DNA of 64,000 bases from Levilactobacillus acidifarinae DSM 19394 = JCM 15949 (GCF_001434835.1 NZ_AZDV01000026.1:1-64000), one strand, 5' to 3'. Shown: positions 48,312-56,821, numbered from the stretch's first letter. Made by a program: numbers and translations. Notes: generated from the sequence alone by a model not told the origin.

Positions 48312-48700
48312 ATGATTGGTTGAAAGCAAATCTGTCGGCGATTTTTGCGGGATTTGTAACACTAGTGACCGTTATTCTCGAAACGCGACGGTCGACTAGA
48401 CATGAGAATAACGAGGCGAAGACAGAGCAGGACAAAATGCAGCAGTACATTCTTAAGACGGTGCGTGATGAGAATGCTAACTGGCAGTCCCGATACTCTG
48501 ACCTGGAGGACAAGTACACCGCGATGGGAAACGAGTACGATGATTTCCAGGATAAGCATCACCAGATTGTCGGACGTCTGCAGGAGCAAGTGGCATTACT
48601 GACAAAAGAAAATGCCGGCCTTCGGAAGAAGAACGCGGCATTGAAGCAGGAGAACGCAGCCTATCGAAATCGATATGGCACAATTAAAGGAGATAACTAA
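48308..48700 (+). CDS. Membrane-anchored coiled-coil protein of the lysis module
   Basis: 130 residues. One helix (ANLSAIFAGFVTLVTVIL), then a long coiled coil (LLTKENAGLRKKNAALKQEN). TTG start with AGGGGGT upstream. XhlA-like in layout. It may assist the holin. Confidence 0.6.
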   Translation: MNDWLKANLSAIFAGFVTLVTVILETRRSTRHENNEAKTEQDKMQQYILKTVRDENANWQSRYSDLEDKYTAMGNEYDDFQDKHHQIVGRLQEQVALLTKENAGLRKKNAALKQENAAYRNRYGTIKGDN

Positions 48701-48702
48701 TA

Positions 48703-49230
48703 ATGGATAAGAAATTTAAGCTGAGTTTTAACAAACGGTCGACGGTCGATATTTTATCGGTCGTCTTTTTCTTTGCGGCAATTGTGGTCGCAGTTTTCAA
48801 CGGATTAGGATTTTCCATTTCATCCGACCAGATAGATTCAATTGCCCAAATTATTTTGCTGATTTTATCTGGACTAGGCTTCACGAGAAACACTTCTGCG
48901 GGTAGTTCTGAATCCCAGAAGGTGAATGCGTCGTCTGTGGACACCTCAAAAGGTCTTGAATTGGGCCATGAACTCGCTGATATCGCGGTTCCCACGATGG
49001 CAGTTTTATCGGCTTTATCTAAGACTGACCGGGGAAAAGAGGCTGAACGGTACGTAAACATTGAACTTAAGAAGCGCGGCTTCGATTTCGATGCCCAAAC
49101 AATCACTGGCCTGGTAGAAAAGGCCTATCAAGCCTACAAGGTTTCTGGTGGGGATAATCACGCGCCACTCGTGACCCCAGCACCTACAGAAGAAGTTGTG
49201 TCCGATGAAGGGAATGATCAGGATGACTAG
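48703..49230 (+). CDS. Holin, LL-H type
   Basis: 175 residues. Two membrane helices (about 17-35 and 43-58, VDILSVVFFFAAIVVAVF and IAQIILLILSGLGF) and a soluble C-terminal half ending with TITGLVEKAYQAYK, as in LL-H family holins. It should form the lesion that releases or activates the endolysin. It overlaps the endolysin gene by 8 nt. Confidence 0.82.
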   Translation: MDKKFKLSFNKRSTVDILSVVFFFAAIVVAVFNGLGFSISSDQIDSIAQIILLILSGLGFTRNTSAGSSESQKVNASSVDTSKGLELGHELADIAVPTMAVLSALSKTDRGKEAERYVNIELKKRGFDFDAQTITGLVEKAYQAYKVSGGDNHAPLVTPAPTEEVVSDEGNDQDD

Positions 49231-50026
49231 GAACGTCGTTGATATTGCCGTTTACCAAAATGATTCGTTGGCCTATTTGAAAAGTCTCCGAGCCCACGGT
49301 GCTAAGTCGTTGATGGTTAAGTTGACCGAGGGAACAACGTACTTGAACGCTAAGGCAGGCAATCAGATTGCCCGAGGCCTAAAAGTTTTTGAGACGGTGG
49401 GCGTGTACCACTACTTCCAGGGACGAGGAAGCGCGGAGGCTGCTTATTTCCTAGCATGGGTGAAGAGGTTTGGTCTGGATAAATCAACGGTACTTGCTAT
49501 CGATGTGGAAGATCCCAGCTTAGCCTACAATCCGACGGGCCAGGTTAACGCCTTCCTAAAGTATCTGATTAAGCATGGCTACACACACGTTATTGTGTAT
49601 GGGCCCGGTTCTTGGTTCGGTAGTCGTATCCATCGCGGTATGTTGGTTGACAAGCACATTTGGCCAGCTGCTTATGGCGTTAGTCAGCCGGGAGTTAATG
49701 GTGCCAATGCATGGCAGTACACGGACAACTGGAAAGGACTGCATGTTGATGGGAGCTTGGACTTTGACGGCTCGCTCAGTGGGATTGTTACTCAAAAGGC
49801 CAAGTCAAAGAAAGCGACGTACCTGAAAGCTGCCAAGCAAGTTAAGGCACGTACGTCAATTACTCGCTATCGGGACAAAGCCTTTCATAAGTCGGTGGAT
49901 AAATTTCCAAAAGGACAAATTTTTGATGTTAAGCGTGTCGTTAAATACAGGAAGATTACGAGACTGAAATTAGCGAATGGTTTGTATATTACGAGTAACA
50001 ACAAATTTGTTCGAAAATTGAAGTAG
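49223..50026 (+). CDS. Endolysin, GH25 muramidase
   Basis: 267 residues. GH25 domain (about 1-190) with VDIAVYQND at the start, catalytic acids in VLAIDVEDPS and an end motif DGSLDFDGS. The C-terminal 70 residues form an SH3-like wall-binding part. It cuts the glycan of peptidoglycan. AAGGGA is 9 nt before ATG 49223. There is no signal peptide, so it depends on the holin. Confidence 0.92.
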   Translation: MTRNVVDIAVYQNDSLAYLKSLRAHGAKSLMVKLTEGTTYLNAKAGNQIARGLKVFETVGVYHYFQGRGSAEAAYFLAWVKRFGLDKSTVLAIDVEDPSLAYNPTGQVNAFLKYLIKHGYTHVIVYGPGSWFGSRIHRGMLVDKHIWPAAYGVSQPGVNGANAWQYTDNWKGLHVDGSLDFDGSLSGIVTQKAKSKKATYLKAAKQVKARTSITRYRDKAFHKSVDKFPKGQIFDVKRVVKYRKITRLKLANGLYITSNNKFVRKLK

Positions 50027-50108
50027 GATAATATCACCGGGATTAGGGTTGCTATTCAAAATAAATATTTACTACCATAGTGTCAATTAATAGAAAGAAG
50101 GAAATATT

Positions 50109-50453
50109 ATGGTAGAAAGAATTTCGAATGTGCTATTGGCATCAGTTTGGTTAGCAATGGTATTAATCCTGCTGGTATATTCTGGTGAGTATAACAACGG
50201 AGCACCCATTGAGACTGCATTGGTGATTTACGTTTTAATGATTCACTATTCCCTGCGCGGCGTTGAATTATCGTTTAAGTGGGTACCGGTTGCTCTTATA
50301 CTTTATATTATGGGGGGAATCTTGGGAGGCATTACGAGTCAAGGATTCCAAAATGCGTTGGTTCTTGGCATCATGGTGACGATGACGATATTAGTGGAAG
50401 CAATTAGTTACGATGTGCTTTGGGCCGTTATTGCCAAGGTACGTAACGCATAA
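50109..50453 (+). CDS. Four-helix membrane protein at the right prophage end
   Basis: 114 residues with four hydrophobic segments (ISNVLLASVWLAMVLILLVY, TALVIYVLMIHYSL, WVPVALILYIMGGILG, ALVLGIMVTMTILVEA). GAAAGAAGG precedes ATG. After the lysin and before attR it occupies the lysogenic-conversion position. No family is recognised. Confidence 0.65.
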   Translation: MVERISNVLLASVWLAMVLILLVYSGEYNNGAPIETALVIYVLMIHYSLRGVELSFKWVPVALILYIMGGILGGITSQGFQNALVLGIMVTMTILVEAISYDVLWAVIAKVRNA

Positions 50454-50456
50454 CTG

Positions 50457-50502
50457 AAAAGCCCGTTCATTCTCTAATGTGGGGTATGAATGGGCTTTTT
50501 TC
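50457..50502 (+). terminator. Terminator at the end of the prophage late operon
   Basis: AAAAGCCC-G-TTCAT pairs with ATGAA-T-GGGCTTTT, followed by TTC. Confidence 0.85.
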
Positions 50503-50528
50503 TGTATCTATGTATCGCCTAGCCCGGC

Positions 50529-50549
50529 AGGAACAAAATAGGAACAATA
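50529..50549 (+). repeat. Integrase arm-type sites, right side
   Basis: AGGAACAAAA (50529-50538) and AGGAACAATA (50540-50549) match the four sites at the left end and lie 10 nt inside the attR core. Confidence 0.6.
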
Positions 50550-50558
50550 TTTTGAAAC

Positions 50559-50572
50559 AAACGTTGATTTAA
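50559..50572 (+). other. attR core
   Basis: AAACGTTGATTTAA, identical to the attL core at 5960-5973. Confidence 0.8.
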
Positions 50573-50640
50573 AGCCATTTGAAAGTAGCGCGGTTTTACT
50601 TTTTAGGAGACAGCGCGAAGGCTTAGAATACGATAACTAT

Positions 50641-50676
50641 AAAAACCGTTAGACTATTATAGCCTAACGGTTTTTT
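50641..50676 (+). terminator. Host terminator between attR and the CRISPR array
   Basis: AACCGTTAG pairs with CTAACGGTT, followed by TTTT, with A-runs on the other side. Probably bidirectional. It may have ended mecA transcripts, or the CRISPR RNA on the other strand, before the prophage came. Confidence 0.8.
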
Positions 50677-50697
50677 GTAGTTGATGGTAATGGTAGA

Positions 50698-51518
50698 AGC
50701 TTACCCTCACAGGTGTGAGGAATACGTCGTCCCTGCAGGGAACTTAGGCCCGTCAGGAGAATCACCCCCACACGTGTGGGGAATACTTGTACAGAATGGC
50801 CAGCCGTTTGCCCTTGTGAGAATCACCCCCACACGTGTGGGGAATACTTTCTCCATCTCAGCATTTGCAGTACGTTGGCGGAATCACCCCCACACGTGTG
50901 GGGAATACATGTTGCAATTCCTGATTCCCATGAATTAGGTAGAATCACCCCCACACGTGTGGGGAATACCGTTTAGAAATCGACGTGTCAAACGCGTAGA
51001 TAGAATCACCCCCACACGTGTGGGGAATACAAGGAAAGGAAATGAAATGATGCAAGTAGCATAGAATCACCCCCACACGTGTGGGGAATACCCCCGACAA
51101 GGGCGGCACGGTTATTCTAGGTCAGAATCACCCCCACACGTGTGGGGAATACGCGACCGTTCAATCCCGTTTATTAACCGGTTCGGAATCACCCCCACAC
51201 GTGTGGGGAATACTTTTTTACTTGCGTTTAAGCAAATATTAAATTGGAATCACCCCCACACATGTGGGGAATACTCCAGGAAAGGGCATGTAAAAATGGC
51301 AAAAGTAGAATCACCCCCACACATGTGGGGAATACTCTCAGAAGACTGTTTGACAATTTGCTTAATCAGAATCACCCCCACACATGTGGGGAATACGGTT
51401 TTGTGCTATACTTAAATTGATCGTCGTTAGAATCACCCCCACACATGTGGGGAATACGAAACTACCAGTACGTTGATTTGTCGGGCCTGAGAATCACCCC
51501 CACACATGTGGGGAATAC
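50698..51518 (-). CRISPR. Type I-E-style CRISPR array, 14 repeats and 13 spacers
   Basis: Thirteen 28-bp repeats start at 50759 and recur every 61 bp to 51491, with 33-bp spacers. A degenerate repeat stands at 50698-50725. Repeats begin GAATCACCCCCACAC and end TGTGGGGAATAC on the plus strand. Read on the minus strand they begin GTATTCCCC, as I-E repeats of lactobacilli do. The eight left repeats have CACGTG and the five right ones CACATG. The decayed repeat marks the left as the old end. No cas gene is in the window, so activity depends on genes elsewhere. Confidence 0.95.
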
Positions 51519-51840
51519 ACTAAACAAATTCCGTTACGTCGGCATTCAAAAAATCCGCAATTACCATTTTTTATTAACTTACCTGCTTTAAATCATAGCA
51601 CAATCCAGATGAACGGCGGCCAATCACGAATTAACGATTGCAATAGTAAATCAGGCCAAGACAAATAGTGACTAATCGAAGGGCCGAGTCACCATCAACT
51701 CATAAATTCCTTCCCAAACGAATCGTTAATCACTATAATTGTTAATGCTTAATAAATTATCCAATAAGTCTAATACAGAGTAAATTCATTGAATAACGGC
51801 TAAACTGGTTCCGCAGTAGGGATGAGAAGGGGGTGTGCTG
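51519..51840 (-). promoter_or_regulatory. Probable CRISPR leader and EAL-gene upstream region
   Basis: A/T-rich gene-free stretch next to the younger end of the array. It would hold the leftward CRISPR leader promoter and the rightward promoter of the EAL gene. No operator stands out clearly. Confidence 0.45.
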
Positions 51841-52704
51841 ATGAGCTTAGATCAATTGATTCACGTTTTATTTTGGGTATCTATCGTTGCGGCACTCCTT
51901 TTTACCGGATTAGTCACCTTTTATTTCTGGTATTCTCGGCGGCAATCGAACAATTATCTGGAAAATCAGGATTTTGATTTGCGCTACTTTATCCAAAAAC
52001 AGGTCGACTATCGCGGGCGCGTCACCGGGTACGAATGCCTCTTACGGCAACGTCAGGCCGATGGCAGTTGGCGGCTCCCCCAAGAGTTAGGCTCGCTTCC
52101 CTTACAACGGGTGATCTTTCTGCTGGAAGACACGTTTAAATCCTTACCCAGTGAGCCGATTACGTTATCCATTAACCTCGAATATGAGCAAATCGTGAGT
52201 CCCGAGTTTCGCTACTTCGTCCGCTGGGCGTTGTCGAAAATCGAACCCATGAAGCTAGCGGTGGAGTACACCGCCCGTAAGCCCACCCAGGGGTACCAGA
52301 AGCCACTGTTCTTACGGCGCATTCATGAAGCCCGCCAATACGGAATGCATTTTGACATTGACAACGTAGGGGCCGATTTAGACAACCTGCGTAACATTGA
52401 GTGGTTACTAGATGAAGTGGATACGTTAAAGTGCTCCATGCGGGTCTTTCGTAAGACTGATCCCAACGTCTGGCTGGATTTAAACCTTCAATTTTGGCAC
52501 CAGCTTTCCCAGCGCCGCCACATCAATCTGGTCTTGATGGGCATCGAAGACCAGGCCGACGAACAGCTGGCCGAACAACTAAACATTCGCTTACGGCAGG
52601 GGTACCGCTTTGGCCGCCCCGTTGACCCGCAAGCGACGGCCGAACATGAAAAGGAAGTGATCCCCCGTGCCGCAACAAACCCAACCGACGCGTCCCACCA
52701 CTGA
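51841..52704 (+). CDS. Membrane-anchored degenerate EAL-domain protein
   Basis: 287 residues. One N-terminal helix (about 8-30) is followed by an EAL fold (about 47-270). The signature EALLR is changed to ECLLR (GYECLLR), and SINLEYEQ and FDIDNVG replace the metal-binding motifs of active enzymes. Phosphodiesterase activity is therefore unlikely and c-di-GMP sensing more likely. AAGGGGG is 6 nt before ATG 51841. It overlaps the next gene, part of a polysaccharide synthase set. Confidence 0.78.
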   Translation: MSLDQLIHVLFWVSIVAALLFTGLVTFYFWYSRRQSNNYLENQDFDLRYFIQKQVDYRGRVTGYECLLRQRQADGSWRLPQELGSLPLQRVIFLLEDTFKSLPSEPITLSINLEYEQIVSPEFRYFVRWALSKIEPMKLAVEYTARKPTQGYQKPLFLRRIHEARQYGMHFDIDNVGADLDNLRNIEWLLDEVDTLKCSMRVFRKTDPNVWLDLNLQFWHQLSQRRHINLVLMGIEDQADEQLAEQLNIRLRQGYRFGRPVDPQATAEHEKEVIPRAATNPTDASHH

Positions 52705-53218
52705 TACCGAGCAAACGGACCGCCAACGTCAACAACTGTATACCGACGATTACTTTGCCAAGGGCCACTGGGGCCGCAAAATCTGGCAAACGATTGTGGC
52801 GCTCTTGGGGTGGTTAGCCGTCATTATTCCCTGTGGCGTGACCATTACCGCCTTTTGGGGCGCCTACGACCCGCGCATCTGGCACATCTGGTCGTACCGT
52901 GAAGGGATCTTTGAAATTAAATTTATTGGGGTCTTACTCCTGTTTTCCTTCGTGATGGCCAGTATCTTCGCCGTCAGCATGACCATCATCCAGAATCGCA
53001 AGCGCGATCGCTTGGTTGAACAGTGGCCCACCTTTAACCCCATCAATCAGCGCAAACGGAAGAACGTTTTAGACGAGTTTATGGATGAGCGGTTTGGCCC
53101 AGCCGAGTTCCGGGAAAACGTGCGGACCTACCACGTCCAACCCGAACAAAACCTAGATACCGACCAGATTCACGACCTGTATGCCAAGCAAGACTTGAAC
53201 GACCTAGACAAGGAGTAA
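52667..53218 (+). CDS. PgaD-like synthase subunit
   Basis: 183 residues with two membrane helices (about 43-62 TIVALLGWLAVIIPCGVTIT and 87-107 FIGVLLLFSFVMASIFAVSM) and a long polar tail. Size, topology and place before the glycosyltransferase resemble PgaD-type accessory subunits. GTG start with AAAAGGAAG upstream, overlapping the EAL gene by 38 nt. Confidence 0.65.
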   Translation: MPQQTQPTRPTTDTEQTDRQRQQLYTDDYFAKGHWGRKIWQTIVALLGWLAVIIPCGVTITAFWGAYDPRIWHIWSYREGIFEIKFIGVLLLFSFVMASIFAVSMTIIQNRKRDRLVEQWPTFNPINQRKRKNVLDEFMDERFGPAEFRENVRTYHVQPEQNLDTDQIHDLYAKQDLNDLDKE

Positions 53219-53222
53219 CCCC

Positions 53223-54560
53223 ATGGGTAATTTATTTATTGATAGTCTCTTAAAAGCGACCTGGGTGGAAACGCTCATCAATGTGTGTCTGTTGGTCCTG
53301 TGCCTGTACCCCGTCGTCGGGTCGTTCTTCTGGTTCGCGGGTTCCCTGTCGTACCGGTTCTTAAAGACCAACAAGCGCGATACCGATTGGCACAACCTTC
53401 CGGTCAAGCGCCAACCGATGATCACCATCATGATCCCGGCGCATAACGAAGAGGTCATGATTGAAGAGACCATCACCTACCTGTTTGAAAAATTAAACTA
53501 TCAAAACTTCGAGGTCCTGGTGATGAACGACGGATCGACCGACCACACCGCCGCCATCATCGCCCGCCTGCAAGGACGCTACCCACGGTTACGGACCGTG
53601 GAGATCGTTAAAAATAAGGGCAAGGCCCACGCCTTTAACATCGGCATGTACTTCGCGAAGGGGGAGTACATCCTGAGTAACGACGCCGACACGATCCCGG
53701 AACCCGACGCATTGATGAAGTACATGAACTTCTTCACCCACGCGCGGGACATGAACACCTCGGCGGTCACGGCCAACATGGACGTCCAGAACCGCACGAC
53801 GTTACTGGGAAAATCCCAGACCGTGGAATTTTCCAGCATCGTGGGGGTCATCAAGCGGAGCCAGACCTCGGTCAACGACTCGATGTACGCCTATAGTGGG
53901 GCCAACACGCTGTACCGCAAGCAATTTCTGATCGACGTGGGGGGCTTCCGGCAAAACCGGGCCACCGAAGACATCAGTATCGCCTGGGACCACCAGATGA
54001 TTGGGGCGGTGCCACGGTTTGCGCCCAACGTGGTCTTTCACATGAACGTCCCCGAGACGCTGCGGGACCTGTACCATCAGCGCAAGCGCTGGGCGCAGGG
54101 GGGCACGGAGGTCTGGCTGACTAACATCAAAAAATTTCTCCGTCACCCGGTTGAACACCGCTACCAACTATCAATGTTCGTGGATTCGACGTTGTCGATT
54201 GTCTGGTCATTTTTCTTCGTGATCACCGGCGTGGCGTTTTTGTTGTTGATGGCTTATTTTGCGGTGACCGGGAACGACGAGCGGCTGTTTCACGGGTTCG
54301 TGATGTCGTTTATCTTCGTGACCTTTGAACTCTTTGCCGGGTTCATGCAGCTGCTAGCGGCCTTAATTCTGGACCACCACGGCGCCAAGCTGAAGTACCT
54401 GATTTTTGCGCCGTTGTACATGTTGTTTTACTGGATGGTCAACCCGATTACCGTGGTGATGACCTTTATTCCGGCTCTAAAAACGATCCTGGGCTTTGGC
54501 TCGGGAACCTGGGTCAGTCCTAAACGGCGGTCGTTACAGGGTCAAGAGAAGCCAAAATAG
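53223..54560 (+). CDS. Processive family 2 glycosyltransferase, PgaC/BcsA-like
   Basis: 445 residues. A membrane helix (about 15-40) precedes the GT-A domain with PAHNEEVMIEETI, VLVMNDGSTDHT, SNDADT (DxD), ATEDISIAWDH and QRKRW (QxxRW). Two to three C-terminal helices form the polymer channel. All five motifs of processive beta-glycan synthases are present. The product may be a PNAG-like or cellulose-like exopolysaccharide. With the EAL protein it suggests c-di-GMP control. Confidence 0.85.
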   Translation: MGNLFIDSLLKATWVETLINVCLLVLCLYPVVGSFFWFAGSLSYRFLKTNKRDTDWHNLPVKRQPMITIMIPAHNEEVMIEETITYLFEKLNYQNFEVLVMNDGSTDHTAAIIARLQGRYPRLRTVEIVKNKGKAHAFNIGMYFAKGEYILSNDADTIPEPDALMKYMNFFTHARDMNTSAVTANMDVQNRTTLLGKSQTVEFSSIVGVIKRSQTSVNDSMYAYSGANTLYRKQFLIDVGGFRQNRATEDISIAWDHQMIGAVPRFAPNVVFHMNVPETLRDLYHQRKRWAQGGTEVWLTNIKKFLRHPVEHRYQLSMFVDSTLSIVWSFFFVITGVAFLLLMAYFAVTGNDERLFHGFVMSFIFVTFELFAGFMQLLAALILDHHGAKLKYLIFAPLYMLFYWMVNPITVVMTFIPALKTILGFGSGTWVSPKRRSLQGQEKPK

Positions 54561-54592
54561 CCGATTGCTCGGGTGAGCAGTCGGCTATTTTT
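54557..54592 (+). terminator. Terminator after the glycosyltransferase operon
   Basis: TAGCCGATTGCTC pairs with GAGCAGTCGGCTA around GGGT, followed by TTTTTA. It covers the stop codon and may also serve the opposite-strand padR operon. Confidence 0.85.
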
Positions 54593-54617
54593 AGTCGGGC
54601 AGTTTGTTTTCACTAAA

Positions 54618-55127
54618 CTAATGATAGGTTTGCTGCAACTGTCGGAACCACTGCAGGTTGACCCGGTGGTGTTCGACCGTGTTGGCCAGAATCCGAGAAT
54701 AGTTGTTGGGCAGGTTGGGCGTGGTGCGCAGGGACTGCTCCGTGAGGCGAATCTTTTCCCGTGCCGCGGTAATCTGAAAGTTAAGCAGGTCGGGCATCAA
54801 GTCGGGTGCTTGATCGGCAAAGAGGAGAACCGCGTAGAACGCCATGGCGGTGGTGTCGTTGATTCGGCCATACTTTTGAAAGAGGCGGCGAAATTCCGTC
54901 TCTCCGGTGGCGGTCAGCTGATAGCGCGTCTCCTTGGTTCCCGACGTGGTGGGGGGCAGTTGTTCCAAGAGGGCCTTGGCCGCTAACTGCTGCAGATTGT
55001 AGTAAAACGACCCTTTCGTGTAGTGGATGACGTAGTCGAAGTGGCGCTCACGCATGTAGGTCAGCAGTTCGTAGCCGTAGGAACCGGCTTCTTCCTTGAG
55101 GAGACCGAGAATCAAGAAGGGAATCAT
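54618..55127 (-). CDS. PadR-family transcriptional regulator
   Basis: 169 residues. The N-terminal winged helix (FLILGLLKEEAGSYGYELLT, YTKGSFYYNLQQLAAKALLE) and C-terminal helical dimerisation part are typical of PadR (Vir group). Its gene overlaps the esterase gene by 4 nt (ATGA), and two TAGTCTAATT palindromes lie at the operon start, so it probably represses its own operon. Confidence 0.85.
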   Translation of the reverse strand: MIPFLILGLLKEEAGSYGYELLTYMRERHFDYVIHYTKGSFYYNLQQLAAKALLEQLPPTTSGTKETRYQLTATGETEFRRLFQKYGRINDTTAMAFYAVLLFADQAPDLMPDLLNFQITAAREKIRLTEQSLRTTPNLPNNYSRILANTVEHHRVNLQWFRQLQQTYH

Positions 55128-55981
55128 GCGTCGGCCCCCTGCGTCTGGCTGGCCCGAACGGCGGCCATGAATTCGGTAAAGGTGGTCTGACCTAGGGCGA
55201 ACCGCTTACTCTGTAGGTAAAGGGTCTCGGCGGGCGTTAGCGGGTGAGCGGTCAATTGGGCCACGCGTTGCGGTTCATCCGGCAGGGGAGCTAAGACGTC
55301 GGCCCGTTGCCGAAACGCTTGGTAATAGCGCACCCCAAACCGGCGTTGTGACGGCGCGTCTAAGTGAATTCCGTCCGGATTGGCGGTTAGGTCGGCCGCC
55401 GTGACGAAGTAGGTGTGAGGGAGATCACTGGCGGTTTGATGAATCAACGCGTCGATTTGTGGGGCCTCCGTCGCACTTAGACCGAACCCGTGTTGGCCCA
55501 GAAAAGCGGGAAGTCCGCCTAATATCAGGGGCACGGTGGGGAGGTTGAGGGCCGTTCGCAGGTGAGTCAACGTTTGACGCAGCTGGTCGCGGTACGTTCG
55601 GTAGTGCAGATTGAGGCTGTCACTTTCACCCTGGTGCCAGAGAATGGCGACGATCTCGCTGGTTTCTTGGGCGAACCGGGCTTCACTGATGGCGTGACGC
55701 ATCAACGGCGCGTCGGGCGCCCAGTCGGCCAGCGCACTGCCGCCCTCGGCACAGGGGATGAGCCCTAACGTGTCGGCCGGATGGTCGGCGGACCAGGCTT
55801 GCGCAAAGGCGGGGGCGGGACCCACGCCGGCCACTTCGCGATCGACGTTGACCGGTTCAGCGAGCTGTTGCCACCGCCCGTTACGCAACATGCGTAGGTG
55901 GTCGTTTAAAATGGGGGGAACGGCGGTTAAAAAACCGCGGCCGGCCATGTTCGATTGGCCGACCATTAAGATGGATTGCAT
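55124..55981 (-). CDS. SGNH/SASA-type carbohydrate esterase
   Basis: 285 residues. GQSNMAGRG (Ser nucleophile, residue 10), CAEGGSALADW, WHQGESD and DGIHLD (catalytic Asp-His) are the signature blocks of family CE6 sialate O-acetylesterase-like enzymes. There is no signal peptide, so it acts in the cytoplasm. It should remove acetyl groups from sugars. The last 70 residues are helical and add length. Its promoter holds the PadR-type palindromes. Confidence 0.85.
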   Translation of the reverse strand: MQSILMVGQSNMAGRGFLTAVPPILNDHLRMLRNGRWQQLAEPVNVDREVAGVGPAPAFAQAWSADHPADTLGLIPCAEGGSALADWAPDAPLMRHAISEARFAQETSEIVAILWHQGESDSLNLHYRTYRDQLRQTLTHLRTALNLPTVPLILGGLPAFLGQHGFGLSATEAPQIDALIHQTASDLPHTYFVTAADLTANPDGIHLDAPSQRRFGVRYYQAFRQRADVLAPLPDEPQRVAQLTAHPLTPAETLYLQSKRFALGQTTFTEFMAAVRASQTQGADA

Positions 55982-55994
55982 GGCTAAAAACTCC

Positions 55995-56036
55995 TTTAGT
56001 CTAATTGGACTAAATTATCATAGTCTAATTAGACTA
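55995..56036 (-). promoter_or_regulatory. Paired palindromes, probable PadR operator
   Basis: TTTAGTCTAATTGGACTAAA at 55995-56014 and the perfect palindrome TAGTCTAATTAGACTA at 56021-56036 lie directly upstream of the esterase start, centres about 24 bp apart. Both halves share TAGTC. Confidence 0.75.
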
Positions 56037-56045
56037 AAAAGGCAA

Positions 56046-56082
56046 GAAAAAATCAGTGCCCCGTTATTGGGACACTGATTTT
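56046..56082 (-). terminator. Terminator after aldB
   Basis: AAAATCAGTG-T-CCC pairs with GGGGCACTGATTTT on the minus strand, followed by TTCTT. Confidence 0.85.
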
Positions 56083-56088
56083 AATGAG

Positions 56089-56802
56089 CTACCCTTCGGC
56101 CTGGTGAATATCGCCTAAGATGTCGTCATGGGCGAAATCGTGGGTCATGTAGGCCGAACTTTGAGTTGGTAGGTGTTGTTCGAGACTGTCGAATTGTTGC
56201 CAGGTCACGTTACCGTCGACCGTTGCGAAGTCTAAGATGTGGCCACCAAAGTCGTGATCCTGCGACAGGAAGTGACTGTGGAAGCCTCCGACCGCGGCGC
56301 CGTCGAAAAGTTGTGGCGAGTAGTAACTTAACAGAGTCCCGGTGACCGTGTCACGAGAAAAGATACTCTGCTTTTCGGCCGTCTTCGCCAGGGAATGGTA
56401 CGGCTGGCTGGATTTTTGAACGGCCCGCGTGCGCATCTGCGTGAAGGTCCCCGTGATCTTAACGGAGAAAAAGGTATTAGCGCTGTGCGTTTCGGCCATG
56501 ATTTGTTGTTGCAGGTCGGCCCGGGTGGCGTTTTCGACCGCCATCAAGTCCCCGTAGTCCGCGAAATGACTGTTGGCGAAGGGCAGGGTAAAGTCGGCCG
56601 AGACCAAGTTGACGTTCCCGTGACTGTCGATCTGGTACGGTGTCCCGTCTAAGATAATGAGTTCCCCGTCGAGGCCTTCGCCGGTCCCAATCCCGGTATC
56701 GCCGTGAGCCAGGAGTTCCCGCATGGTCAGGGTTCCGTCAAGTAGCCCGGGGACCAGAAGCGCGAGGGTCCCGTGTTGATAAAGTGTAGTTGTGTTGGAC
56801 AT
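56089..56802 (-). CDS. aldB: Alpha-acetolactate decarboxylase
   Basis: 237 residues. It converts 2-acetolactate to acetoin. The zinc site is visible in GFHSHFLSQDHDFGGHILDF (three histidines), with conserved glutamate and arginine residues in QMRTRAVQKSSQPY. It follows alsS by about 20 bp in one operon, giving the route pyruvate to acetolactate to acetoin, which consumes acid and balances redox. Confidence 0.93.
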   Translation of the reverse strand: MSNTTTLYQHGTLALLVPGLLDGTLTMRELLAHGDTGIGTGEGLDGELIILDGTPYQIDSHGNVNLVSADFTLPFANSHFADYGDLMAVENATRADLQQQIMAETHSANTFFSVKITGTFTQMRTRAVQKSSQPYHSLAKTAEKQSIFSRDTVTGTLLSYYSPQLFDGAAVGGFHSHFLSQDHDFGGHILDFATVDGNVTWQQFDSLEQHLPTQSSAYMTHDFAHDDILGDIHQAEG

Positions 56803-56821
56803 CTGATTAGCCTTCTTCCAG

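Larger units (their letters stand above)
5960..50572. mobile_element. Complete siphovirus-type prophage, 44.6 kb
   Basis: A 14-bp direct repeat, AAACGTTGATTTAA, lies at 5960-5973 and 50559-50572. Integrase is just inside the left end and lysis genes near the right. All expected modules are present in order: integration, lysogeny, replication, packaging, head, tail and lysis. No essential structural gene is visibly broken. Copies of AGGAACAAAA lie just inside both ends, as expected for attP arm sites split by integration. Confidence 0.93.

Noticed and set aside
50681-51415. Open frames across the CRISPR array
   Set aside because: They translate repeats (NHPHTCGEY, ITPTRVGNT), a known artefact of arrays.
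54573-54986. 137-codon plus-strand frame opposite padR
   Set aside because: Exact antisense of the PadR gene; starts inside a terminator and has arginine/glycine-rich composition typical of a shadow.
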